DNA of 64,000 nucleotides from Chamaecrista fasciculata (lineage: Eukaryota; Streptophyta; Magnoliopsida; Fabales; Fabaceae): the NCBI GenBank assembly GCA_003254925.1, contig QANZ01034142.1, forward strand, positions 22,071-86,070, written 5' to 3'. Below, one piece after another: positions 36,401 through 47,255 of this stretch (position 1 is the first letter of the stretch; every line of letters begins with the position of its first letter). Position numbers and translations under genes: made by a program. The notes beneath the pieces were generated by a model, which ran no database searches, had not been told where the DNA came from, and saw nothing but the letters and a program-made list of their open reading frames with translations.

Positions 36401-37387
36401 TTAATTTTGGATCAATTTAATGATGTTTTTATTAATGAAGACATTTAATTTGACTTAATTGTTAAAAAAAGTTGATTTAATTAAGATTAAATATATATTT
36501 TATGTATATTTTTAATATACAATTGATAAAAATAATAATAGATATGTATTTATTACAATTAAAAAAATATTTAGTAGTATAAAATATAAATATGTATAGT
36601 AAAAAATTCATTTTTTTTTAAAATGAGGGTAGACCCGGACCCGGCCCGGGGTCCCGGCCCGAACAGCCTCGGGCCGGCCCTGGTCCGCCGGGTCTAGTCG
36701 GGCCGGGCCAGAGTTGTACACCCCCTAGGAGACAGAATTCATGAAAATCCCTCACATAATCAATCAATCACTAGATCAAAGATATACCATGGTTAAAACA
36801 TAAAAAAATAGTCGCATTTCACATCATATTATACTTATTCAAACCTTTTTTTTTTTATATATAAAAGGTTTATCTAACAAAATACTGCTACGAGTATAAC
36901 CCTTTAGTCTTTAGGAAAATCATACCACAAAATTTACTTATTGAGATTGGAGAGTCTAAAATCTCGTATAGTGGTCCTCCTAAAATTTTGGACTTACATC
37001 TCAATAATTAATTTTTGTAGTGTAATCCTACTTTTTAATCAAACCACACCTTAATCAGTGACTCGTGTCAAGTGCTTTTAAAACACCTGTTAAAAAAAGA
37101 TAACAAATTTAATCAAAAAAGATATCTCAATATACCTTTCTAGCATTGGGAAGCAAGTGAGACCAAGCATAATCATCGGTAGGAGTGAGATGCATGTGGT
37201 CATCATCTTGATAGTGTTCGTATTTGTCAATCATAGCCCTTCTCCATGTTTCGTCTGTGGAAGTTTCTATCTCGTATCGAAAAGTATGAGACTGACCTGG
37301 CACTTGTATATTGTTGCATTGTTTTCCCAAAACGCACACGCATACTGACAAAACAACAAACGTTAAAAGCTTCAAACTACTCTTCAT
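30438..37387 (-). CDS. Secreted GH127-like (DUF1680) glycosidase with AbfB domain, copy 1 (11 exons)
   Basis: Model: complement(join(30438..31207, 31335..31424, 31517..31628, 32152..32562, 33451..33526, 33663..33742, 33837..33932, 34123..34392, 35201..35403, 35604..35916, 37136..37387)), 890 residues. All borders are GT/AG and all phases agree. Residues 1-23 are a signal peptide (LLTFVVLSVCVCVLG). The catalytic part has the GH127 metal/nucleophile residues by motif: E421-x-C423 (NEESCTSYN) and C496-C497 (FWCCYGTG), with E403 (AEYW) a likely acid/base. In bacterial GH127 beta-L-arabinofuranosidase the equivalent Glu, Cys and Cys-Cys bind zinc, and one Cys is the nucleophile. Residues about 753-888 are an AbfB (CBM42) arabinose-binding domain. 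Expected role: trimming arabinose from wall glycoproteins or polysaccharides; the substrate is inferred. Confidence 0.9.
31940..32076. mobile_element. 137-bp hAT-like MITE in intron 8 of GH127 copy 1
   Basis: The target duplication gatccaat lies at 31932-31939 and 32077-32084. Ends are TAGGGGGTGCAC and (inverted) TAGAGGTGAAT. The inside is GC-rich with 'gacccga' motifs. It shares its right half with the longer element at 53766-54008. Confidence 0.85.
32145..34293 (-). repeat. Tract identical between GH127 copies (exon 8 to exon 4 with introns)
   Basis: Every position I compared matches 54032-56180 at a constant offset of 21887, introns included, with no indel. The first differences on the right are at 34294-34295 (exon 4). 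On the left, identity stops about seven bases outside exon 8. Outside the tract, exons differ by several percent and introns by indels. Confidence 0.85.
32677..32799 (-). mobile_element. Au-like tRNA-derived SINE, internally deleted (intron 7)
   Basis: Flanked by aaacaacacatt at 32665-32676 and 32800-32811. In the minus sense it has the tRNA-like start (gagtcttggcgcaacggtaa), then gctgcgtaca and cttccccagacctcac, and ends gtgcactgggccgccc plus a T-run, as in plant Au SINEs. The middle with the promoter B box (normally ggttcgagtc) is missing. The same deleted copy is in the second gene at 54564-54686. Confidence 0.78.
34870..35166. mobile_element. 297-bp hAT-like MITE in intron 3 of GH127 copy 1
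   Basis: The target duplication attgaagt lies at 34862-34869 and 35167-35174. Ends are TAGGGATGACAA and (inverted) TAGGGGTGACAAAATGG. Subterminal regions repeat 'gggttgggttgg' and 'atgggtcat' motifs. The second gene has the unoccupied site near 56700 (aacaattgaactagatgatg). Confidence 0.9.
36233..36727. mobile_element. 495-bp hAT-like MITE in intron 1 of GH127 copy 1
   Basis: The target duplication ggagacag lies at 36225-36232 and 36728-36735. Ends are TAGGGGTATACACGGGC and (inverted) TAGGGGGTGTACAA. About 90 bases at each end are packed with GGCCGGG/CCCGG motifs around a very AT-rich core. The second gene shows one uninterrupted copy of the site (aaaaaggagacggaattcat, about 58107-58126). 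Confidence 0.93.
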
Positions 37388-37460
37388 TCTCAAAACAAAG
37401 AATTGCCTCCTCCTCAGATACTAACAATTTAGAGTGTGATTATATCACAACAATCACCTA

Positions 37461-37472
37461 TCTATATATATA
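37461..37472 (-). promoter_or_regulatory. TATA-type element of GH127 copy 1
   Basis: On the minus strand, cctatatatataga lies about 75-85 bases upstream of the ATG at 37387, a normal plant TATA position. The equivalent in copy 2 is expanded. Confidence 0.5.
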
Positions 37473-37852
37473 GGCATATAGTTGGTCTAAACTCTAAACC
37501 ATGTATTAGGGGGCATTGGATCCTCTGTATTTTCTTTTCCTTATATTTATTGTGGAGTTAAAGGAAATACATTTATTGTGGAATTAGGGAGAGAAAAAAA
37601 GATGAAGAGAGAAAAAAAATGTAAGTTCCATAAAATAATATATATAACACACATTTTCTCTTTTTCTCTCATACTCTACAAGAAATATAGAGAATCCATC
37701 TCCGTATTGGGATAGATAACCAAATATTAACAATGCAATTTAAAATTCAAACAACTAAGTCTTAGCTTGTTTGGATATATATTAATCTTAGGATGGTAGT
37801 TTTCTTTTTTAGTTCTATTTTAATTTTTAATTTAAATATTGATGATAATAAG

Positions 37853-38318
37853 TAGATTCGTCAAAACGAGCTAACCCGGCTCGCCACAAGTTGCGGCTCA
37901 CACCAGCCAAAAATCTCAAATGAGCTAAGACTCGCCAACTTGGTGAGCCGGTTTAACCCACTTATCCCATCAATCATCAATTTTTTTTTAAAATTTTTTC
38001 TATTTTTTAAAATTAAAAATATGTTTATTGATTTCCTTAATAAAATTCATGAAAATTAAGGAAAATCATATCAATATGATAACCATTCAATACTAATCAC
38101 TAGTCACTACATCTAAAATTCTATATTTTTTCTTAAAAGTAAGGTGAGTTGGTTCACTAACTTGCCAACTCACTTGAATTAACTCACAATGAGTTGTGAG
38201 TTAGGTAAGTCAACATACGCAAGCTATACTTTTTGTGAGCTGGATTTCATCTACCCAACTCGTCAATTTAACGAGTTAAACGAGTCAACTGATCGGATTA
38301 GGCTCGTTTTGACTGCTA
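37853..38318. mobile_element. hAT-like MITE upstream of GH127 copy 1
   Basis: Left TAGATTCGTCAAAACGAGC and right (inverted) TAGCAGTCAAAACGAGCC are terminal inverted repeats, and the inside repeats 'gagctggcgagt'-like motifs. The equivalent place upstream of copy 2 (about 59000) lacks it. The 8-base flanks do not match, so the borders are less sure. Confidence 0.6.
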
Positions 38319-39515
38319 AATTAAAATTCAATTACATTTACTCATCTCACTAAATTAAAGTGTATAATTATACATTTGAGATTTCTTTTATATATATATA
38401 TATATTTAACAATTAAAAAATGGATAACACTAAATCCTAACCGATTATGAGAGTTTTTATTTTATCTTTTACTTCCTTAACAACTAAATATTTATTAAGG
38501 AAATTAATGAATAGATGAGTAAACGTAATTGAATTTTAATTTAGCTGTCAAAAGCAGGAAAAAAAAAGATTTTATTAAGGAAATATATTATTCATTATTA
38601 TCCATTAATTTCCTTGATCTATTTATTTCAACTGGAGAATAAATAGATTTTTTTAGTATATCAAATAGATCAAATCAGACCAAACCAAAAGCAGGAAATA
38701 TATATTAACTATATAATTATTATACTTTTTCTTAGCCAAATTAACTATATTATTATTATTATCACCTTCACGTGGCAAATTGTGGATCGCAACAATTTTA
38801 CGGTATGGATAATTTTTCAATAATCTACTCTAGGAGTGAGCAGATGAATTCGCCAACTCGCAAACCCACAAAAATCAACTCATCCCACAATAGTTTTAGC
38901 AAGCTACTCATGAATTGTCTCCCTTTTCTATAATCAATTTATTTCCTTTTCCATTTGTTGGGTTAAGACAAGTTGTAATACTGCTGCTCACACAACCTTG
39001 CTAAGGGTGCCTTTGGATTAAAAGTTAAGTTAAAGAGGATAAAGGAATGGGGGAGGTAATAAAGGAGAGGTAAAGGATTTGTGTTATAAAGGAGGTTTTT
39101 AGTAAATTGTGTTTGGGAAAATGAGAGATAAAGAAGGAATTATGATGTGAAATTATTTTAAAGGGTATGTAATGATTGTGGTGGGTTGAAATAATAGTAT
39201 TGGTATTTTAAATTTGTATAGGGGTAAAAATGATAAAAATAAAGGAGGATAAAAGAGTGTTGTTTTTTTGTTTGTTTTGGTGTTAGTAAAGTGGTATGAA
39301 TAATGATTGCCTCGAAATTTGTACTAAAGGAGGAAGTTAATAAAGAAGATTTTTGGAGTGGTAAGGTAAAGGAGGATGGAGGTGTGAATGTGGGACCAAA
39401 ATGTAATTTTTGAGTACTGAATTGTAAACTTTTAGGGACTAGATTATATATTTTTCCTGTTTACTGTCTTTTAATTTTATTTTAAAATTTTGATACTACA
39501 AAAAATATTACCTAT
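38319..39515. other. Upstream flank of GH127 copy 1 and spacer
   Basis: Up to about 38730 this matches the upstream flank of copy 2 (to 59360, sharing aaatcagaccaaaccaaaag), which sets the right edge of the duplicated unit. It includes an (AT)n tract near 38392 and an inverted repeat pair (about 38315-38348 and 38512-38549). No gene is seen. Confidence 0.6.
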
Positions 39516-40132
39516 NNNNNNNNNNNNNNNNNNNNNNNNNNNNNNNNNNNNNNNNNNNNNNNNNNNNNNNNNNNNNNNNNNNNNNNNNNNNNNNNNNNNN
39601 NNNNNNNNNNNNNNNNNNNNNNNNNNNNNNNNNNNNNNNNNNNNNNNNNNNNNNNNNNNNNNNNNNNNNNNNNNNNNNNNNNNNNNNNNNNNNNNNNNNN
39701 NNNNNNNNNNNNNNNNNNNNNNNNNNNNNNNNNNNNNNNNNNNNNNNNNNNNNNNNNNNNNNNNNNNNNNNNNNNNNNNNNNNNNNNNNNNNNNNNNNNN
39801 NNNNNNNNNNNNNNNNNNNNNNNNNNNNNNNNNNNNNNNNNNNNNNNNNNNNNNNNNNNNNNNNNNNNNNNNNNNNNNNNNNNNNNNNNNNNNNNNNNNN
39901 NNNNNNNNNNNNNNNNNNNNNNNNNNNNNNNNNNNNNNNNNNNNNNNNNNNNNNNNNNNNNNNNNNNNNNNNNNNNNNNNNNNNNNNNNNNNNNNNNNNN
40001 NNNNNNNNNNNNNNNNNNNNNNNNNNNNNNNNNNNNNNNNNNNNNNNNNNNNNNNNNNNNNNNNNNNNNNNNNNNNNNNNNNNNNNNNNNNNNNNNNNNN
40101 NNNNNNNNNNNNNNNNNNNNNNNNNNNNNNNN
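39516..40132. other. Assembly gap (N)
   Basis: 617 Ns; the right edge is a T-run. Frames read across it are meaningless. Confidence 1.
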
Positions 40133-40199
40133 TTTTTTTTTTTTTGTGGAAACATCTTACGTTAATATTTAAGAACGAAGCCTCCAAATTATCAACAAT

Positions 40200-42830
40200 G
40201 TAATCGGGAAATGTTATACAAATTTATGAAATGTTTCAGCTGTGATTATTTTTCTTATTTCAATTTTTTTAAAGATTATATATTTTTTTTTAGAAAACTT
40301 GATATAAAAGATGTAGTATTTTGATTTTTTTTCCCTTCAAATTCTTTGATTAGTAGTGATTAGTAAGACATATCACTTGTGTATGTACGTAGAGGTGTTC
40401 ATGGATTGGATTGGGTTGGCCGTGGGGAAAAATCTCAACTTGGTTGGATTGAGTTTTGTGATTTTCAAAATTCAACCTGCAGGTTGAGTTTGTAATTCTT
40501 TTTAATTTTCATAACAAAACACTATTATTATGCATTTGTGAGTAGTGAATAAAAAAACTTACACATAAAAGTAAGTTAAAAAAGATATAGATTTCACATA
40601 TATAAATATAATTAAAATACACTTCATAGCATATATAAATATAATACATATATGTAATCATGTAAATTTTAAAATCAAAATATCTTATTTATATATAAAG
40701 AACTAAAAATATAAATACATGTAAAAAAACATACAATAATATATATAAAAAAATTTATTTGTGGGTTCGCGAGTTAGGTTAAGTTAAAGGTGTTCAAAAT
40801 CGAACTTAACCAATTTAACCAAACCAAACCGAACCAAAGCAAAACGAACTAAACCAACTAATGAGCGGTTTGGTTTGGTTAAAATTTAAAAATACATAAA
40901 AATTGAATGGTTTGATTCGGTTAGCGGTTTGGACATACAATTAACCGAACCAAACCGCTATTACTAATATATAATTTTTTTTTATTTTTTTGTGTTATAT
41001 ATGATTACATTTAATAAAAAAATTATTATTATTATTATTTTGATCATCATTTAATTTTATTATATTATTCATTATGATATCTTATTGAATAATAAGAATT
41101 TCTTACCTGCGTCAACCACTAACAATTATTCTCAATAGAATTTTATCCTCTCAAATCCCTTATCTTATTTGTCATTTTTTATTTATTCTATAAATTTGAG
41201 TTCGATTTTGCTTCGGTTTGGTTTAGTTTGGTTAAATTGGTTAGGTTCGATTTTATCCTCTCAAATACTCATTTTTTTCTTTGTAATTTTATAGTTAATC
41301 AACAAAAACAACAAATAAATTTTTTAACCGATCAAATCGACTGCTCAAATCGTCTATTTATTGGTTTGGTTTGATTAAGAAATTATGTTTAATTGCTTGT
41401 TTAAGAATTACTTCAAACCGATGTAAGTGAGTCAGTTAAAAAATTTATTCGAGACCGCCCAACAAACGATGCTAGGTTGAGTTGGGTTGAGAAACCACGA
41501 ACTCGCAACCTAACTAATAAAAAATGTGAGTTGAAAATTTTGAGTCCAACCTAACCCGCAAATTTGAGTTGAGTTGGTTTCTGCATATTTACGTGTTAGG
41601 TTTCTCATCCCCTACTGCCCTACACATATGAGCTGGTAATTAGCTTTGGGATTATTGTAGATAACTAATCTAATACATTAATTAATATACCAATTTAAGA
41701 AATGTTAAAGCTGTGATTATTTTCTTATTACAAATTTTTAAAGATTATATTTTTTAGAAAACTTAATTTAAGAGAAGCAGTATTTTGATTTTTTATTTCT
41801 TCAAATTATTTGATTGGTAGTGATCAGTAAGACATATCACATATGAACTGTAAGAATATCACAAAAGAAAAAGTAATTATCCTTTTTTGTGATTATTGTA
41901 GATAAATAATCTAATACATTAATTAATATACCAATCTAGAAAATGTTTAAGTTGTGATTATTTTCTTATTTCAAAATTTTAAACATTATATTTTTTTAGA
42001 AAACTTGATAAAAAAGAAGTAGTTTTGATTTTTTTTTCTTTAAATTATTTGATTGGTAGTGATTAGTAAGACATACCACATATGAGCTGGTAAGCATATC
42101 ACAAAAGAAAAAGTAATTAACCTTTTAATATTATTGTAAATAACTAAGGTAATACATTAATTAATATACCAATTTAGGAAATGTTTAAGATGTAATAATT
42201 TCCTTATTTCAAAATTTTAAAAGATTATATTTTTTAAATATAACTTAATATAAAAAAAGTAGTATTTTGATTTTTTCTCTTTAAATTATTTGATTGGTAT
42301 AGTGATTAATAAGCAGAAATTATCACATATGAGCTGGTAAGAATATCACAAAAGAAAAAGTAATAACCTTTTGTGATGATTGTAGATAACTAATTTAGGA
42401 AATGTTTAAGCTATGATTATTTCCTTGTTTCAAAATTTTAAAAGATTAGATTTTTTTTTCTAGAAAACTTAATACAAAAAAAGTAGTATTTTGATTTTTT
42501 TTTTCCCTTCAAATTGTTTTGATTGGCAGTGATTAGTAAGTAGGAATTATCGCATATGAGCTGGTAAGAATATCACCAAAAAAAAAGTAATAACCTTTTG
42601 TGATGATTGTACTCTGTAGATAACTAATGTATTACATTAATTAATATACCAATTTAGGAAATGTTTAAGCTGTGATTATTTTCTTATTTCAAAATATTTA
42701 AAGATTATATTTTGTTTAGAAAACTTGATATAAAAGAAGTAGTAGTTTGATTTTTTTTTCTTCAAATTATTTGATTGGTAGTGAACTAGTGATTAGTAAG
42801 ACATGCCACATATGAGTAGAGCTATCAAAA
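40200..42830 (+). repeat. Degenerate tandem array, unit about 240 bp, six copies
   Basis: The block aaatgtttaagctgtgatta and variants recurs at about 40229, 41701, 41940, 42180, 42399 and 42660. Each is followed by the same order of motifs: an A/T-run with agaaaacttgata, gtagtattttgatt, tttgattggtagtgattag and catatgagctggtaagaata. Units are 219-261 bp. The first is separated from the second by an inserted 1.2-kb block. A scrap of the unit (tgagccgtaagaatatcac) also occurs at 57958 in intron 1 of GH127 copy 2. Confidence 0.85.
40391..41625. mobile_element. Nested insertion in the 240-bp array (MITE-like, 'ggtttggtttggtt' motifs)
   Basis: The array is interrupted between 'gacatatcac' (about 40377) and 'acatatgagctgg' (about 41622). 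The inserted DNA starts tagaggtgttcatggattgg, a hAT-like end, and ends near tctcatcccctactg. Inside is a second element rich in 'ccaaaccgaacc' and its complement (about 40795-41400). Exact borders and target duplications could not be set. Confidence 0.5.
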
Positions 42831-43015
42831 TGAGCTAGTCCGGCCCAGCCTTAACTTTATATAGCCCTAAGTTAATTAGTGTCGGGCTCAAAAAGCCCTA
42901 ATTAAAATAGGGTTAAAAAATTCTAGCCTAATCTAGCCCTATTAGTTCTTCCTTTTTGTACAACAGCAAAATTGTCGGAAGATGAAAGTTCATTTTTGTC
43001 ACGACTCCCTCCGTG

Positions 43016-43894
43016 TAGACCTAATCGCGGGCCGGGCTCACTAAAATACGGGCCGGGCTTTAGGGAGTAGTAATGAACTAAAATCAGGCCCGAGCTCGTT
43101 TTAATTCGGGCCGGGCTCGACCCGTTTTTTATAAATGTGGACCGGGCTTGATTGCGGGCTTTTTTATATAATTTTTTTTTGCCAAACTTTTATATAATTG
43201 AAAGTTGAAACAAAATGATCACACACTGTGTGATTAATTATTAATCAATTATACAAATGCTCAAGCTAATTAATTATTTGCCCCCGTTAATGTATGTATA
43301 ATGTAAGTATAGACTAGACTGATGAGAGGCATGCCATTTGATTTTCACATTATCAAATTGATCAGACACAATGTGAAAATAGTCCCTTCAATAAAATCCA
43401 TAATTCACAAACACTAAAACTTAAAAAATTTCTTAATCAACTCAGTACTCTTAAACACAAGTTACACAAAGACAATACTTGGAAATTGTATTGCATTTGA
43501 AATTGTGGTTGTGGAATTAATGAGAATAAAATAATTGATTGATTTGGCTATTTAAAAAATAAAAGACAATTGATAAAAAGTATTAATTTAGAAATTGGAA
43601 TGAATGATGAATTGAGTTTTTGAGACAATCTGATCACGTGGAGGTGGGGACTGGGGAAGGAGGTAAGTTATATATATATATATATATTTAGGTATTGGTA
43701 TTATAGTATATCATATAATATAATACATATATATATATATTAATACGGGCCGGGCTGAAAAAAAAAGCCCGAGCCCGGCCCGTATTAAAACGGGCTTTTT
43801 AAAATTCGGGTTCGTTTTTTTTCGGGCTTTTATTTTCGGGCTCCTTTTCAGTTTTTCTGGGCCGGACGGGCTTTCGGGCTCATGATCAGGTCTA
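43016..43894. mobile_element. 879-bp hAT-like element inside the solo LTR
   Basis: The target duplication cctccgtg lies at 43008-43015 and 43895-43902. Ends are TAGACCTAATCGCGGGC and (inverted) TAGACCTGATCATGAGC. Subterminal DNA is full of gggccgggc/gcccggccc motifs around an AT-rich middle that includes an (AT)n tract near 43675. No transposase frame is seen. Confidence 0.9.
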
Positions 43895-45702
43895 CCTCCG
43901 TGGGAGCACGTGACCGGCACGGACATGGGTCCATCCCACGCCGTAAGCCTACCCACTGTCAACCCATATCAAAAACACAATAGCAACATAACAATTCACT
44001 TTATACACAATTATACTAAACAATACTTAGACATACATAATTTATTATTCACTTGCACATTTCCGTCAATCTATCAATTTAAAATATCATTTATCAATGC
44101 AAACACTGTCTCGAAATATCAAATAAAGATACAGTGCCAAATTAAACTATGGCATCAACGCGTCATACAAAATATCAAATAAATCCCTGAATACCCTCCC
44201 TAAGTACTAGTGGAGCTGACAAACTAGAATTTAAACACCGTCCTATTCAATGAAATAAATACCCACACGAACAATGACGTGGACTTCTGAATAACTCCCT
44301 TTCATAGCAGAAGTTGACACTTGACATTCACCTGTATCTGAAAAATGTTAAACATGAGGCGAGTCGAAACTCAGTGAGCGGCTAACCCACCCCATTCGTG
44401 GTGTTGGGCACCACCACGTAGGGAAAGGGCTCACCAATCAAAACAGTCGTCACCAATATTGAGTAATTTTATAATAACATTCTTTTAACTAACATGATCC
44501 AACTTAGTGCAGTAAATAAAACAAGCATAGTAATAACAAGACAAGGAACAACTCAACTATGAAGAAAAACTAGTAAGCCTTGAAAAGAACTTAAAATACA
44601 AGAGCAATCATGGATTTGAGAAAAACTTATGAAACTAAAGGATTTTAAGAAAATGTACTTGGAGAATTTACTTGAGAAGAAATTAAGGTTTGAATACATT
44701 TCAATAAATAGAATGACAAAAGTTTTATACTTTTATCAAAATAAAGTTTGGTAGTAGAAAATGAATTATAAAATCTCCTTTTAAGACTCCTTTCAAGGAT
44801 CAAGAGTTTGGTAAGATAAAATCTTTAAATCACTTAAAAACTCATAGTTCGAAAGATTTTATAAATGAATTCTCTAAGACCATTGGTGAACAGGATACTC
44901 ATGAGGAATTTAAAAATTGGGTAAAAACATTGTGATGGTAGAAATTTAGATCTCCTTGGAATTTCAAAAATATAGCTTTGGAAAGTCGTTTTAACTAAAA
45001 GTAACTTGGTACAAAAAAAAATTTCTTTCTTGAAAATACCAATTGAAAGTAAAATTCACGGTTTGTTCAAAGGAAGCTTATACAAATCTATAAATGACTA
45101 GAAGATGTTTACCTCAATAACATTTACTTGCAAGTTAGCTAACAACACCATAACAATCCAATTGATATTCTTTTAACCATCAAAAGAAAGGAAAGTTTAA
45201 TATCGCTAATATCAAAATTCAACATCGCATGATCATAAATCACCAACTTCTCAACAAATAAAATGCCAATACCACCAGTTCATAAAAATCATCCATCCAT
45301 AAGGAAGTAAAGTCTCAACATAAACCAATTCAAGACAATCATTGATTCATTAATCAAGTAATACTCCAATACTATCCAAAAGTCAGTCAATCAATCACTT
45401 TTGATTCACATGTAAGTTTTAACAATAGTAATCTAATAAGAGGATGGTTTTATGAAAATATCATTTGAAAGTGAAATATCCTTTGTTCAAAAGAAATGAA
45501 GGTTTATGTAAATTAATAGAAATTTGAAAAGTAAATGTACTAAAACTTTCTCCCCATGGGATGTGCAACAAAATAGTAATAATATAGTAAAATTATTTCA
45601 ACCATACAGTGTCAACAATTCTGGTGTCCAACAACACATAATCATAAATTCATAGTCAATTTAAGTTTCAAAGCAAGCCATTATAGTAAATATCATATCC
45701 TG

Positions 45703-45913
45703 GCTGGGCGTTACGTATCGCCGTTCCCAGCTTTCAAACTCCCATTGCCTTTTCCCTGCCTGGGCGTTACGTATCGCCGTCCCCAGGGGGTTGCTCATTT
45801 TCATAACCATTTCCATATCTACTTCCTTTCCCACTTGGGCGTTACGTATCGCCGTCCCCAAGGGATTTCTCAAATCCATATCTACCTGGGCGTTACGTAT
45901 CGCCGTCCCCAGG
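45703..45913. repeat. Four hairpin units with loop CGTTACGTATCGCCGTY
   Basis: Units at 45703-45731, 45759-45787, 45834-45862 and 45885-45913 share a 17-base core that is almost invariant. The core is enclosed by six-base inverted arms that differ between units but always pair: GCTGGG/CCCAGC, CCTGGG/CCCAGG, CTTGGG/CCCAAG, CCTGGG/CCCAGG. Spacing is 51-75 bases with unrelated DNA between. Confidence 0.92.
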
Positions 45914-47033
45914 GGTTTCCCTTGTCCACCTCCACTCAAAGAAGCATACACAAACACAAACACAATTCAATTCAGCCAAACAAAAACATACCACACCATA
46001 ATAATAAATGAATTCAATAGTCAAACACAAACACAAACACAATCTAATCCAACCAAACCAGAACATGCCACACATTAAAATAAGAAATAAATACTATAAT
46101 CCAACACAAACACAGACACAATCAAATTCAATCAACCCACCACCAATATTTGATTAAGTAATATGACCCATCATCAGCACCACCACCAATATTTGAGCAA
46201 GAAAATGCATTCATATCCAAAGTTCAAGTAAATCCATCAAAACAGTTCATTTTACAGACTTTAGGATCAAATACAACAACACTTAGAATTCTTCAAGTCT
46301 ACCAATCAAGGAAGAGGGAAGGGAGGACGATGGTGGTGACAGTGATCACCGGCGTTCACTGGCCATCATCAGACGACAACGGGCCTGGGAGGAAGCAGCG
46401 GCAGGTTGCTCGCACGAAGGAAGAGGAGAACGAAGGATGGAGGACCAAATTATGTCTTATCGGTGAGGTGTGGGTTTTTCTTTTAAGAACAAAAGGAAAG
46501 GAAGGGGTGGAGGAACTTGCGTGGGATGTCTAGAAAATTCTAGAAAACAAAGGCAGATTAGGCATAGGGTTCAGAGGCTATAATTCTTGTTTCACCCCAG
46601 AAAGAATAAAATTATTTCAAAACAATTCCTAAAAACATGAAATTTTAAAATTGGAATTTTTCAACAAAATTTATATTGTTGGTTTCGTCCCGAAGAGTAG
46701 ATTCCAAGTATATAATTTTTTTTTTAAACTCTATCTCTAACATATCTCGTTTCTTACTCGAATGAGATCTATTGCAGTGTCAAAATAAAAAGTCAGATCA
46801 AGTTTTAATCTCCGTTTGCTCCCAAATTTTTACTACTAGCCCAATAAAATATGGAGATATAAAGTATGACAATTTACATCCTAAACTACGGGGTTTGCTA
46901 ATTTCTAAAAATTCTAAACTAAATCTTCTAATACTGGCTCGAAATTAGCTCAAAATCTAATTTCAATTCTAGAAACCACTCATTTCTATTTCTAAACCCC
47001 TAAAAGTAAAGTCTAAAATTCTAGGATCTCACA

Positions 47034-47255
47034 ATTTTGTGTTCTTTTTTTAACAGAAAAAGTGGATGGAAAAGAGTTAGGGGCTAACAATAGAACTTTT
47101 TAGAAACTTGAAGAACCAAAACAGAACGAAAAAACTTGAGGGACCAAAATGAAACTTTGAGCAAACATGAGGGATCAAAAGGGAATAAAAAAAACTTAAA
47201 GTACCAAAATGAAACTTTGAGCAAATATGAGGGACCAAAATAGGACTTTGGCCTA
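47034..47255. repeat. 'gaccaaaatgaaactttgag' tandem repeat, MITE end
   Basis: Three to four degenerate units of about 50 bases, of the form gagggaccaaaatgaaactt, lie at about 47130-47250 next to the solo LTR. They resemble one arm of the 'ggtcc' fold-back MITEs; the opposite arm is not seen. Confidence 0.55.

Larger units (their letters stand above)
42997..47033. mobile_element. Probable solo LTR, about 3.15 kb without its hAT insert
   Basis: It starts TGTCACGACTCC and ends GGATCTCACA, the TG...CA termini of LTRs, and is flanked by the 5-bp repeat atttt at 42992-42996 and 47034-47038. There is no gag/pol and no second LTR in the window, so recombination to a solo LTR is the simplest reading. 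A hAT-like element sits at 43016-43894, only 19 bases in; removing it rejoins ctccctccgtgggagcacgt. Orientation is uncertain. The hairpin array at 45703-45913 is part of it. Short open frames are not coding. Confidence 0.7.

Noticed and set aside
39477-40203. Open frames across the second N run
   Set aside because: Same reason; no real sequence is translated.
45703-45913. CRISPR array
   Set aside because: Only four repeats with uneven spacing, in plant nuclear DNA, with no cas genes; the repeat lies in an LTR.
45661-46078. Frames with repeated LGTAIRNAQ / GVTYRRPQG peptides
   Set aside because: They are translations of the four hairpin units on both strands; spacing is not a multiple of three throughout and no family fits.
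46330-46533. 67-codon plus frame with GC-rich start (MVVTVITGVHWPSSDDNG)
   Set aside because: Lies inside the probable LTR, no recognisable domain; could be a short element frame but not supportable.
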